From assembly GCF_005860765.1 (NCBI RefSeq), contig NZ_VCEI01000031.1:62001-126000 (forward strand): DNA of 64,000 bases, written 5' to 3'. The position numbers were made by a program, and so were the translations under genes. The stretch's first letter is position 1. Each line of letters begins with the position of its first letter. The notes under the pieces were generated by a model, which was not told the origin of the DNA, made no database searches, and saw nothing but the letters and a program-made list of their open reading frames with translations. Of this stretch, positions 1-8,190 are shown piece by piece. The DNA comes from Dyadobacter sediminis (GTDB lineage Bacteria > Bacteroidota > Bacteroidia > Cytophagales > Spirosomataceae).

Positions 1-1
1 A

Positions 2-559
2 AAGATCCTTAAAGCTGTGGGTGAAGTGATAGAACAGCATGGAACTGAAAAAGTCGGCGTAAACCTTATTGCAAGAACCGCCGGAGTTAATAAAGTTCTG
101 ATTTACAGATATTTCAATAGTGTTGATGGTTTGATGGAAGAATATGTAAAGTCAGGCGAGTACACTTCTACATACGAAGCCGAATACTTTGAAAGTATTC
201 CGAATTTGCATCCTGACGAGCGAAGCAAAGCCCTGACCAGCCTGATGCATACTTTTATGAACGACCTGCGCGCCCGTAAATCAACGCGGGACTTGCTCAG
301 GTGGGAAATCGGGACGGGGAAATCGATGTTGTCAGACGCCAGAAATCAGGTTGCCAAAAAGATTCTTGAAAAAATCGGCGACCTTCCCAACTACAATGAT
401 ACAAGTGCATTGATCGCCTTTTTATCCGCTGGAATCTACTTTCTTGCAATTTCTGCCGATTACCGTGAAAAAATGCTTGATGTTGACCTGCATTCCGACG
501 AAGGCTGGAAACGCATTGAAAATATAATTGAAAGAATTATTACAGATGTCAAAAGCTGA
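2..559 (+). CDS. TetR/AcrR-family transcriptional regulator, 5' end cut by window edge
   Basis: The reading frame is open from the first bases, so the true start lies upstream; about 185 residues are visible. The N-terminal part carries the TetR helix-turn-helix, with the typical run VNLIARTAGVNKVLIYRYF followed by a helix starting NSVDGLMEEYV. The remainder is an all-helical ligand-binding domain with no recognisable family-specific motif. TetR proteins are dimeric repressors released from DNA by small ligands; the ligand here is unknown. The gene ends before a strong hairpin terminator, so it is not co-transcribed with the following flippase gene. The GTG at 17 is an in-frame internal codon rather than the likely start, because the first helix begins before it. 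Confidence 0.85.
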   Translation, partial: KILKAVGEVIEQHGTEKVGVNLIARTAGVNKVLIYRYFNSVDGLMEEYVKSGEYTSTYEAEYFESIPNLHPDERSKALTSLMHTFMNDLRARKSTRDLLRWEIGTGKSMLSDARNQVAKKILEKIGDLPNYNDTSALIAFLSAGIYFLAISADYREKMLDVDLHSDEGWKRIENIIERIITDVKS

Positions 560-590
560 AATCTCTAATTAATGCCCTGAGTTAAAATGT

Positions 591-626
591 GAGCCTTTTT
601 CCATCGCGGAGAAAGGCTCTCTTTAT
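591..626 (+). terminator. Rho-independent terminator after the TetR gene
   Basis: Arms 591-602 and 608-619 pair over 12 positions with one G-T wobble and a 5-base loop, followed by a T-rich stretch. It lies 31 bases after the TetR stop codon. Confidence 0.75.
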
Positions 627-651
627 TTCGGGATATCCCTTTTCCTTCCCT

Positions 652-659
652 TATATTTG
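652..659 (+). promoter_or_regulatory. Bacteroidota -7 element upstream of the flippase gene
   Basis: TATATTTG matches the TAnnTTTG -7 consensus of the Bacteroidota housekeeping sigma factor. I see no good TTG -33 element at the right distance, so the assignment rests on the -7 match and on its place between a terminator and a gene start. Confidence 0.4.
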
Positions 660-739
660 CTTCATTATACTTTTACCAAACGTTATCTTAACCTGAATTT
701 ACAGTTGGCGCCAGTAACTTGCGCGCCGGCTCAATGATC

Positions 740-2242
740 ATGAGTGCTTTAAAAAAACTGGCCAGTGAAACTGCAATATACGGGATCAGCACGATGCTGG
801 GCCGCTTTCTGAATTATCTGCTGGTGGCGCTCCATACCAAACTTTTTGAACCTGAACAAATTGCCGTACAAGGCCAGCTTTATGCTTATGCCGGACTGGC
901 CATTGTATTGTACACTTTCGGGATGGAAACTGCCTTTTTCCGTTATGGAAGACAAGAAACCGACCGGAAGCAATATTACAACCTCATTCTTAGCGCTGTT
1001 ATCCTTGTCAGTGTCTTTTTCTCCGGACTGCTTTTCATCTTTGCCGAAAGTGCTGCCGAATTCATAAAATACCCCGAAAATGTCTTCATAGTAAGAATGT
1101 TCGCCATCATAATGGCTATTGACGGCATTGTTTCCATTCCGTTTGCGCGGCTGAGACTGGAAGGAAAAGGAAAGAAATTCGTCATGATCAGGGTTGTCAA
1201 TATCCTGATCAATATTTTTCTTAACATCTTTTTTCTGATAATCTGCCGGGATATTCATGCGGGCAAATACCTGAGTTTTCTGAAACCATTTGTTGATGTG
1301 ATTTACAGTCCGCTGCATGCGCCGGATTATATCATTATGGCCAATCTGATTGCCAACCTGTTCTTTTTCTGGATGCTGCGGAAGGAACTGGCCGATTTCA
1401 GATTTGTTTTCAGTAAAGAGCTTTTCAAACCCGTATGGGTTTATGCATTCCCGATTATGATCATGAATGCAGGCGGCGTTGTGAACATGCTTTTTGACCG
1501 CGCGTTTATCCAGTTTCTGTTACCCGAAAATTTTTATCCGGGGCGTACGACCAAGCAGGCCATCGGAATTTATGTACAGTGTTACAAGCTGTCCATTTTC
1601 ATGAACCTTGCCATTCAGGCTTTCAAATACGCTGCCGAGCCTTTCTTTTTTTCAAAAGGAGAAGATAAAAATGCGCCGCCGGTATTTGCGAAGGTGACCA
1701 AGTACTTCATCATTATCTGCGTGCTGATGTGGGTCGGAATTTGTCTGAACCTCGATTTGTTCGCCGAGTTGTTCCTGAAACAGAAAATTTATCATGAAGG
1801 GCTTTCCGTTGTACCGTGGCTACTGGCGGGATATCTTTTCCTGGGCATTTATTACAATATGGCGGCCTGGTTCAAACTTACGGACAAAACACAGTACGGA
1901 ACCTGGCTTACACTCACAGGCGCTGCTATAACCATGGCAACGAGTTTTGTGCTTGTGCCCCATACCGGTTACCTGGGCTTTGCCATTGCCTTTGCCGTAT
2001 CGGGCTTTGTAACGGTTTCGCTGTGTTATTATTACGGCCAGAAATATTATCCCGTACCCTACGAAGTAGGCTCGGCATTGGGCTACATCGGAGCCGGGGC
2101 ATTGCTTATCTATGTTTCAAGTTTGTTCAGCTTCAGTGACCTCTGGATCGCCGTTCCTGTACATATGCTTGTATTTGCAGCTTTTGCCGGCGTTGTTTTT
2201 TTTATGGAACGGAAAAACATCCCTTTTTTACAAAGAAGATAA
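740..2242 (+). CDS. Polysaccharide flippase, Wzx/MATE-like membrane protein
   Basis: A 500-residue integral membrane protein with about 12-14 hydrophobic segments along its whole length, the size and pattern of the oligosaccharidyl-lipid flippase families (Wzx, PST, MVF). The N-terminus (MSALKKLASETAIYGISTML) resembles polysaccharide biosynthesis proteins, in which the first amphipathic helix precedes TM1. Its role would be to flip undecaprenyl-linked sugar units across the inner membrane. ATG codons at 734 and 740 and a TTG at 719 are possible starts; 740 gives the typical N-terminus. No polymerase or O-antigen ligase lies nearby, so the substrate cannot be named. The gene ends only 6 bases before the convergent ATPase gene, with no terminator between them. 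Confidence 0.85.
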   Translation: MSALKKLASETAIYGISTMLGRFLNYLLVALHTKLFEPEQIAVQGQLYAYAGLAIVLYTFGMETAFFRYGRQETDRKQYYNLILSAVILVSVFFSGLLFIFAESAAEFIKYPENVFIVRMFAIIMAIDGIVSIPFARLRLEGKGKKFVMIRVVNILINIFLNIFFLIICRDIHAGKYLSFLKPFVDVIYSPLHAPDYIIMANLIANLFFFWMLRKELADFRFVFSKELFKPVWVYAFPIMIMNAGGVVNMLFDRAFIQFLLPENFYPGRTTKQAIGIYVQCYKLSIFMNLAIQAFKYAAEPFFFSKGEDKNAPPVFAKVTKYFIIICVLMWVGICLNLDLFAELFLKQKIYHEGLSVVPWLLAGYLFLGIYYNMAAWFKLTDKTQYGTWLTLTGAAITMATSFVLVPHTGYLGFAIAFAVSGFVTVSLCYYYGQKYYPVPYEVGSALGYIGAGALLIYVSSLFSFSDLWIAVPVHMLVFAAFAGVVFFMERKNIPFLQRR

Positions 2243-2248
2243 CCGGCG

Positions 2249-2995
2249 TTATTTCTCCATTTCCCGCAGCAGCTTGTTGGAAAACAAAAACTCTTTCAGT
2301 TCCGGCACATCGGTTTTTACAATTTCGGTATTTAGCCCTTCCCAGAGTTTATTGCCCTGATAAAGAAAGAAAATATTTTGTCCGATTTCCATTACGGAGT
2401 TCATATCGTGCGTAATGATAATGGTTGTAATCTGATACTCTTCGGTGATTTCTTTAATGAGTTCGTCAATTTTTACAGACGTGAGCGGATCCAGACCCGA
2501 ATTGGGTTCATCGCAAAAAAGATACATCGGGTTCATTACAATCGCACGCGCAATGCCGACACGCTTTTTCATTCCGCCGCTGATTTCCGAAGGCATTCTT
2601 TTGGCTGCCGCTTCCAGTCCGACGCGCTGAAGACAGAACAAAACCCTTTCCTGTTTTTCTTCAATAGTCTGGTCCGTCAGCATGTCCAGCGGAAAACGTA
2701 CATTTTCCTCCACCGTTTTGGAGTCAAAAAGGGCACCGCCCTGAAAAAGCACGCCCATTTCCCGCCGTATGGATTGCTGTGTTTCCCTGTCGCTGTTGTA
2801 AAAATCGCGGCCATTGTAAAGTACGCGTCCCTGATCCGGTTTCACAAGCCCGATCATGCATTTCAGCAAAACGCTTTTCCCGGTTCCGCTTCCTCCGATA
2901 ATCAGGTTGGTTTCGCCCTTCTGAAAAGTAGAAGAAATTCCTTTTAAAACTTCCTTACCGTTAAAAGCTTTGACTATATTATCGACTTCAATCAT
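2249..2995 (-). CDS. ABC transporter ATP-binding protein, Mla/MCE lipid-transport type (MlaF-like)
   Basis: A 248-residue ATPase with Walker A (GGSGTGKSVLLK, near residue 35), the ABC signature (ISGGMKKRVGIARA, near 140) and Walker B (FCDEPNSGLD, near 161) followed by the switch His in IITHDMNS. The signature form and length are those of MlaF/TTG2A ATPases that drive phospholipid movement between the two membranes. It lies 42 bases downstream of the matching permease gene on the same strand, so the two form an operon. The third expected gene, an MCE-domain MlaD protein, is not adjacent. The downstream neighbour is convergent, so transcription of the pair ends here. Confidence 0.9.
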   Translation of the reverse strand: MIEVDNIVKAFNGKEVLKGISSTFQKGETNLIIGGSGTGKSVLLKCMIGLVKPDQGRVLYNGRDFYNSDRETQQSIRREMGVLFQGGALFDSKTVEENVRFPLDMLTDQTIEEKQERVLFCLQRVGLEAAAKRMPSEISGGMKKRVGIARAIVMNPMYLFCDEPNSGLDPLTSVKIDELIKEITEEYQITTIIITHDMNSVMEIGQNIFFLYQGNKLWEGLNTEIVKTDVPELKEFLFSNKLLREMEK

Positions 2996-3037
2996 TTCTA
3001 GTTTGGTTGTGCTTGTTTGCAGACGTCCTTTTCAGGA

Positions 3038-3766
3038 TTATAATAACAGCTGTGCCAGCAGATAATCCGCAATAAGGATAGAAATACAGCTGTTTGTAAC
3101 CGCATCCGTACTTGCTCTTCCGACTTCCAGTGCGCCGCCTTCAGTATAAAATCCTTTAAAAGAAGAAATGGATGCAATCAGAAAGCCGAAAACAAATGGT
3201 TTTACACACATGAAAAATATATTATACGGCACAAAGGAATCTCTGATCCCGTATAAAAAATCCCGTTCCGTAATAACACCCGTCAGCGTACCCGCGAGAT
3301 ATCCACCAAAAATTCCCAGAAATGCAGAAAAAATAACCAGCATCGGAAAGGTGATCATTGCTGCGATTACTTTTGGCAGAACAAGATAGGAAGCTGAATT
3401 GATGCCCATTACTTCCAGCGCATCAATTTGCTCGGTGATACGCATGGTTCCCAGCTCGCTGGCGATATTGGAACCTACTTTTCCTGCAAGTACGATGCAG
3501 GTGATCGTCGGCGCCAGTTCCAGTATTTCCATATCCCTGACGATCAGCGCGACTGTGGAAACAGGAATGATCGGACTAACGAGGTTATAGGCCGTCTGAA
3601 TGCAGGATACGGCGCCGATGAATGTGGAGACAATGGCTACAATGAATACCGAACTTACGCCGATCCCCACGCATTCTTCCATCAGCCGCCGCCAGTAAAC
3701 CGCCAGCTTCTCCCCTTTCCCGAGCAAGGTTCCTAAAAAAATAAAGTATTTCCCGATTACAGACAT
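3038..3766 (-). CDS. ABC transporter permease, MlaE family
   Basis: A 242-residue permease of the MlaE/DUF140 family with five or six hydrophobic segments. Family landmarks include the ELGTMRITEQIDALEVMG stretch, the loop that couples to the ATPase, and a final conserved part ending near DAVTNSCISILIADYLL. It should form the membrane part of a retrograde or anterograde phospholipid transporter with the ATPase encoded just downstream. An upstream in-frame start at 3820 would add 18 residues and nearly reach the divergent SDR gene; the ATG at 3766 gives the family N-terminus (MSVIGKYFIFLGTLL) and is preferred. No TonB-dependent, MCE or lipoprotein gene accompanies it. Confidence 0.9.
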   Translation of the reverse strand: MSVIGKYFIFLGTLLGKGEKLAVYWRRLMEECVGIGVSSVFIVAIVSTFIGAVSCIQTAYNLVSPIIPVSTVALIVRDMEILELAPTITCIVLAGKVGSNIASELGTMRITEQIDALEVMGINSASYLVLPKVIAAMITFPMLVIFSAFLGIFGGYLAGTLTGVITERDFLYGIRDSFVPYNIFFMCVKPFVFGFLIASISSFKGFYTEGGALEVGRASTDAVTNSCISILIADYLLAQLLL

Positions 3767-3828
3767 AATATCTAGATTGTATTCAATATTTTCGGGAAAA
3801 TTAGGCAAAAAAAGAAGCAATCAGAAAA

Positions 3829-4539
3829 ATGAATCCATTAGCGGTTATAACCGGCGGAACAAAAGGGATCGGAAGAGCGTCCATTGAACGTTTTCTGGAA
3901 AACGGATTTGATGTAATTACTTGTGCCAGAAAGGCTAATGACCTGGAAGCAATGCATAGCGAATTGCATGGACGTTTTCCTTCATCCGCACTGTATTATT
4001 TACCGGCTGATCTTTCCATCCGAAGCGAGCTGGATGCGTTTACAGCATTTGTAAAATCAAAAAACCGTGTAACGGAAGTTCTTATCAATAATACGGGCGT
4101 ATTTATTCCCGGACAAATCCATAACGAAGAAGAAGGAACGCTTGAAAAAACGATGGAAACCAACGTTTACAGCGCATACCATCTTACCCGAAGCTTGCTT
4201 CCGGAAATGATGAGAAGCAAAAAAGGACATATTTTCACGATCTGTTCCACGGCAAGCATTATGGCATATCCGAACGGCGGCTCATACTGCATTTCCAAAT
4301 TTGCATTGCTGGGCATGACTAAAGTGCTGCGGGAAGAAATGAAGCCTCATCAGATAAAAGTGACGGCCGTATTGCCCGGCGCTACCTTTACAGAGAGCTG
4401 GAAAGGAACGGATTTGCCGGAAGATCGTTTTATGGACGCCATGGATGTTGCCGACTCCATATGGGCGGCTTATTCGCTTTCTGCCCGTGCCGTTGTGGAA
4501 GAAATTTTAATCCGTCCACAGCTTGGAGATTTGGATTGA
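3829..4539 (+). CDS. Short-chain dehydrogenase/reductase
   Basis: A 236-residue SDR enzyme. The Rossmann nucleotide-binding motif TGGTKGIG is at residues 8-15 and the catalytic YCISK (Tyr and Lys of the YxxxK pair) near residue 150, preceded by a Ser in the CSTAS stretch. The usual NNAG motif reads NNTG. The family is NAD(P)-dependent; Arg residues after the first strand (CARKAND) suggest NADP. The substrate is unknown; 3-oxoacyl-ACP reductase-like and sepiapterin reductase-like members look similar. It is divergent from the Mla permease gene and stands alone before the ROK gene. Confidence 0.85.
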   Translation: MNPLAVITGGTKGIGRASIERFLENGFDVITCARKANDLEAMHSELHGRFPSSALYYLPADLSIRSELDAFTAFVKSKNRVTEVLINNTGVFIPGQIHNEEEGTLEKTMETNVYSAYHLTRSLLPEMMRSKKGHIFTICSTASIMAYPNGGSYCISKFALLGMTKVLREEMKPHQIKVTAVLPGATFTESWKGTDLPEDRFMDAMDVADSIWAAYSLSARAVVEEILIRPQLGDLD

Positions 4540-4612
4540 TTAGTAAACAATAACGCAATTTTACTAAATTGCCGCATTTTTAAAATTATTTATTAAACCC
4601 ATATTTCATTTC

Positions 4613-5521
4613 ATGGAACAATACCTCGGTATAGACGTGGGCGGTACTAACGTAAAAATGGGGATCGTTGACGCTACAGATGGAAGAATTTCAAATTTTT
4701 ACAGTCACGATACCGCCAGCTGGCGCAATTCAGGGCATTTTATAGAACGGTTGGGAGATGCCATTGCATTGCAGCTTGTTGAATATCCTGAGGTCAGAAG
4801 AGTGGGCATCGGTGTTCCCGGACTTACAACGCGTGACCGGACTACATTGATAGAAATTACTGCAATTCCCGAAATTGACGGAATCGCCATTGTTCCAGAT
4901 CTGAAAGCAAGGTTTCCAAACCATGATTTTTATCTTGAAAATGACGCCAATGCCGCTGCACTTGGAGAATATTATTTCGGAGAAGACAAACTGCCCGAAG
5001 ATTACATCTTCGTAACGCTCGGAACCGGAATCGGCGGCGCGGCCATTATTGATAAAAAAGTATTCAAAGGCGGCGGAGGAAATGCCATGGAACCGGGACA
5101 CGTTCCTTCCAAAAACGGGAAAGTGCTGGAAAGAAATATCGGAAAGAAAGAACTGCTTGACCTGGCTAACTCCATGCGTGCCAACTACACCGGGCAGACA
5201 CAGCTTCCTGCCGATGGTACAATTTCCACAACCGGCCTTGTTGCTGCTGCATCCGGCGGAGATGAACTGGCCAGACAGGTCTTTTATGAAATGGGGTTTT
5301 TGCTTGGTGAAGGTCTTGTTTCCATGATCCGTATTTTGGATATAACCACTATTCTGATCGGAGGCGGCATTTCAGCTTCGTTCGAATTTATCCTGCCTGC
5401 AATCAATGACCGCTTCAAATACTGGCTTACCCCTTATTATTTGCAGACTATTACGATAAAACGCGCCACACTGGCAAATGATGCCGGACTTTTAGGCGCG
5501 GCGTCTTTATGTTTTGATTAA
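4613..5521 (+). CDS. ROK-family sugar kinase (glucokinase-like)
   Basis: A 302-residue protein with the ROK phosphate-binding motif GIDVGGTNVKMG at residues 6-17, the catalytic region ENDANAAALGEYYFGE near 110, and the adenosine-side motif TLGTGIGGAAI near 137. The conserved EPGH, matching the ExGH sugar-binding and metal-site motif, is near 160. The CxCGxxGCxE zinc-binding motif that normally follows is absent: that stretch has no Cys at all. It most likely phosphorylates glucose or an N-acetylhexosamine in the cytoplasm. The next gene begins 60 bases later, but a good promoter sits at the end of this one, so they are probably separate units. Confidence 0.85.
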   Translation: MEQYLGIDVGGTNVKMGIVDATDGRISNFYSHDTASWRNSGHFIERLGDAIALQLVEYPEVRRVGIGVPGLTTRDRTTLIEITAIPEIDGIAIVPDLKARFPNHDFYLENDANAAALGEYYFGEDKLPEDYIFVTLGTGIGGAAIIDKKVFKGGGGNAMEPGHVPSKNGKVLERNIGKKELLDLANSMRANYTGQTQLPADGTISTTGLVAAASGGDELARQVFYEMGFLLGEGLVSMIRILDITTILIGGGISASFEFILPAINDRFKYWLTPYYLQTITIKRATLANDAGLLGAASLCFD

Positions 5522-5542
5522 TAATTATTTCGGTTATTTTTG
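5514..5542 (+). promoter_or_regulatory. Bacteroidota-type promoter for the GT2 gene
   Basis: TTG at 5514-5516 and TATTTTTG at 5535-5542 are separated by 18 bases, matching the -33/-7 arrangement of the Bacteroidota housekeeping sigma factor. The -33 part overlaps the end of the ROK gene. The predicted start of transcription is about 30 bases before the GT2 ATG at 5581. Confidence 0.6.
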
Positions 5543-5580
5543 TAGAAATACTTAATTCATAACCGTCCTGTTTATTCCTG

Positions 5581-6291
5581 ATGAAATTATCTGTTATAGT
5601 TCCAGCTTACAATGAAGAAAAGACTATTTGGAAAGTATTGGAAAAGCTTAAATCCGTTGAGCTGATCGGTGGATTCAGAAAGGAGATTGTGATTGTAAAT
5701 GATTGCTCCGCCGACAATACCGAAGGCGTGGCCAAAAGGTTTATTCAGGAAAACCCTCAGCTGGAAGTGAGCTATTTCAGGCATGAGTTTAATCAGGGAA
5801 AAGGGGCGGCATTACATACCGGGATTCGAAAAGCAAGCGGAGATTATATTATTGTGCAGGATGCCGACCTTGAGTATGACCCGCAGGAATTCAACATTCT
5901 TTTGAAGCCGGTTATTGAAGGTTATGCAGACGTGGTTTACGGTTCGCGTTTTATGGGCGGACGTCCGCACAGGATCCTGTTTTTCTGGCATACGATCGGA
6001 AACAAGTTCCTAACGACTTTGAGTAACATGTTCACAAATCTGAATCTTACGGATATGGAAACCTGCTACAAACTGTTCCGGGCGGATTTACTTAAAAACA
6101 TTGTATTACTGGAAAAAAGGTTCGGATTTGAGCCGGAAGTAACTGCCAAGATATCCAAAGTTCCCAAAATCAGGATTTACGAAGTAGGCGTTTCCTATTA
6201 TGGAAGAACGTACGAAGAAGGTAAAAAAATCAACTGGAAAGACGGTTTCCGCGCATTGTACTGCATTGTACGCTACGGGCTGGGAAGCTAG
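5581..6291 (+). CDS. Family 2 glycosyltransferase (dolichyl-phosphate mannosyltransferase-like)
   Basis: A 236-residue single-domain GT-A enzyme without membrane anchor. It begins with the GT2 signature MKLSVIVPAYNEEKTIWKVL, has the nucleotide-binding NDCSADNT near residue 40, and the metal-binding DxD region DADLEYDPQEF near 98. The motif FMGGRPHR and the stretch ETCYKLF are typical of DPM1/undecaprenyl-phosphate sugar transferases. It probably transfers a hexose from a nucleotide sugar to a polyprenyl phosphate at the inner face of the membrane, giving a donor for GT-C enzymes. A GT-C-like membrane protein lies about 2 kb away on the other strand. A bidirectional hairpin follows. Confidence 0.88.
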   Translation: MKLSVIVPAYNEEKTIWKVLEKLKSVELIGGFRKEIVIVNDCSADNTEGVAKRFIQENPQLEVSYFRHEFNQGKGAALHTGIRKASGDYIIVQDADLEYDPQEFNILLKPVIEGYADVVYGSRFMGGRPHRILFFWHTIGNKFLTTLSNMFTNLNLTDMETCYKLFRADLLKNIVLLEKRFGFEPEVTAKISKVPKIRIYEVGVSYYGRTYEEGKKINWKDGFRALYCIVRYGLGS

Positions 6292-6309
6292 ATCCTTTCA
6301 TCATCTTTG

Positions 6310-6350
6310 AAAATCGTCAGACAATAAACAGGTTATTGTTTGACGATTTT
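6310..6350. terminator. Bidirectional terminator between convergent genes
   Basis: Arms 6310-6319 and 6341-6350 are perfectly complementary (AAAATCGTCA), with further pairing of ACAATAA and TTATTGT inside. The T run reading rightward and the T-rich complement reading leftward allow it to serve both the GT2 gene and the convergent esterase gene, whose last codons lie inside the stem. Confidence 0.8.
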
Positions 6351-8108
6351 TTGTGTAATTACCTCACCCGCTGAATTTTGCAGTTCAAGAATATAGGTTC
6401 CGGCCGGCCACATGGCAATATTGAGCGCAAAGTTCTTTTCTGCTTTCAATCTCGAAGCATAATAACGCTGACCTTTGATATTGTAAATATTAAGCTGTCC
6501 GGTAGCCGGCTGCTCGAAATTGACGGTTAAAAGATTGCTTGCAGGATTTGGATAAACCTGCCAGAAAAGCTCTTTTTTATTTGGTTCCACACCAAGTACG
6601 GGCGGTGAATCAATGGCTACATCGTAAAATGAAAATGCGCCAAGTCCTCTTTTGTTCCGCAGGAACGGACCACTTAAAAATCCGATTTTAAGACCGCCGG
6701 GTTCCGGCAGGTTTTTAGGGAAAAAATTCGGGAGATAGCTGATTTTAGTAGCGTTGGACGATTCTTTCAGCGTAAGTATAACTTCATTGCCTTCTACTCT
6801 TCCGGAAAGTATCTGCTGCTGGGTTTCATCTCGGTCCAGATAAAAAAAGTCTTTCAGGCTTAGTGTCAACGGCTGGCCATTCTGGCCTGTAATGACGGTA
6901 TCCGCGGCCCATTTCAGTTCCTGGCCTTCATCAAAAGTCAGTATGATTTCATTCCTGCTTTCTTTTGTAAACCTAGCATTAATGATATCCGGACAGCTAA
7001 CGTTGCTCGTATCTGTGGAATAGTAAAGCGAAGGTCTTAAAAAAGCAAAGAGCCTGCGTCCAATTTCTTCATATCCTGCCTTGCTGTAATGAACGCCGTC
7101 ATATCCCGGAACGCCAATGGGCGTAAAATGATCTGTTTTGGGGTAAATGTATTTTGTGCGCCGCAGAAAGTCTCTGATCTGCCCTCCTACCGGCGTTGTA
7201 TTTTCATGATTCAGAACGATCACGTTACTCTGCATCACGAGAAACTTTTCCACTGCAGGATAATCCTTATCCCAATATTTATAAAGCTGATCGTACTGTG
7301 TGGCATAATTGGGAATGTACTCGAATACTTCCTGTTCACCGTGCATCCATACAAATGCACGGATGCGGCTTGGCTTGGCAACGTTCACGCGATAAAGAAG
7401 TGAGCCGTAAAGTGTATTCTGATTGGCAGGATTGGCATTGTCTCTCTGCAGAAATTCACTGATCTTTTTTCCGGGCAAACATCCGTTGATTATACAAGTC
7501 GGAATGCCTTCTTCTTCCAGAATCATTCTCTGGAGCTGAATTTCCCATGCGCCGACATACGTCCACGACCAGCCAGATTGAATCCAGAGTGTATCTGCAG
7601 GCGTAATGGCCGGGCTTCCGTCCGGAACTCTGGCAATGGTACGGCAATACTTGTTTGACCAGTCACCAAAAACCGTCGCTGCGCCATTGGATTGTCCGCT
7701 TACAACAAAGAAATCACCTGCAACAATATCCGTCCGTTTGATGAGCTGCATGGAATCTTTCCCGTTTCGGGCATACACTTCGAAATCATAATCGGCCATT
7801 TCAGCTTTGATGACCGGCAGCAATTCAAAAGTAGTCGTCGTTTTACCGTTGTAGCGCAAAGAATCTTTTGTATACGCAAACCGCTCTTTGTTTCTGTAAG
7901 TAACCACGGAAATATAATCCCAGCCCGGGATTTCGATCATACCCGAAATCGGTACTTCCGCATAGCTGCTGTCATCACGTGCATATAACTGAAAATCTCT
8001 TGGAAGACGGTCAAAAATCACCGAATAGGCACGCTGCGCAAAAGTATGATCCGCATATGTGACAAGCAGGATAAAAAATACTACAACCTTTGTTCTGGTA
8101 AAATTCAT
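6333..8108 (-). CDS. Secreted SGNH/sialate O-acetylesterase-like hydrolase with T9SS sorting domain
   Basis: A 591-residue exported protein. Residues 1-24 are a signal peptide ending in TFAQ. A middle SGNH-type esterase domain shows the nucleophile block GQSNGAA near residue 138, an HGEQE block near 255, and the late DGVHYSKAGYEEIG block near 335 with the catalytic Asp and His. This resembles the SASA/CE6 carbohydrate esterases that remove acetyl groups from glycans. The last 75 residues form a type IX secretion sorting domain (YPNPASNLLTVNF start, MWPAGTYILEL near the end, closing in basic KIVKQ), so the protein should cross the outer membrane and be anchored on or released from the cell surface. 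The acetylated substrate is unknown. Confidence 0.85.
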   Translation of the reverse strand: MNFTRTKVVVFFILLVTYADHTFAQRAYSVIFDRLPRDFQLYARDDSSYAEVPISGMIEIPGWDYISVVTYRNKERFAYTKDSLRYNGKTTTTFELLPVIKAEMADYDFEVYARNGKDSMQLIKRTDIVAGDFFVVSGQSNGAATVFGDWSNKYCRTIARVPDGSPAITPADTLWIQSGWSWTYVGAWEIQLQRMILEEEGIPTCIINGCLPGKKISEFLQRDNANPANQNTLYGSLLYRVNVAKPSRIRAFVWMHGEQEVFEYIPNYATQYDQLYKYWDKDYPAVEKFLVMQSNVIVLNHENTTPVGGQIRDFLRRTKYIYPKTDHFTPIGVPGYDGVHYSKAGYEEIGRRLFAFLRPSLYYSTDTSNVSCPDIINARFTKESRNEIILTFDEGQELKWAADTVITGQNGQPLTLSLKDFFYLDRDETQQQILSGRVEGNEVILTLKESSNATKISYLPNFFPKNLPEPGGLKIGFLSGPFLRNKRGLGAFSFYDVAIDSPPVLGVEPNKKELFWQVYPNPASNLLTVNFEQPATGQLNIYNIKGQRYYASRLKAEKNFALNIAMWPAGTYILELQNSAGEVITQKIVKQ

Positions 8109-8190
8109 TTCATTCAGTACTGTTTATAAATGCCTGGACCTACTTTTATCAGATCCTGTTTTAAAATCAATAACTCGACTTCTGTATAAA

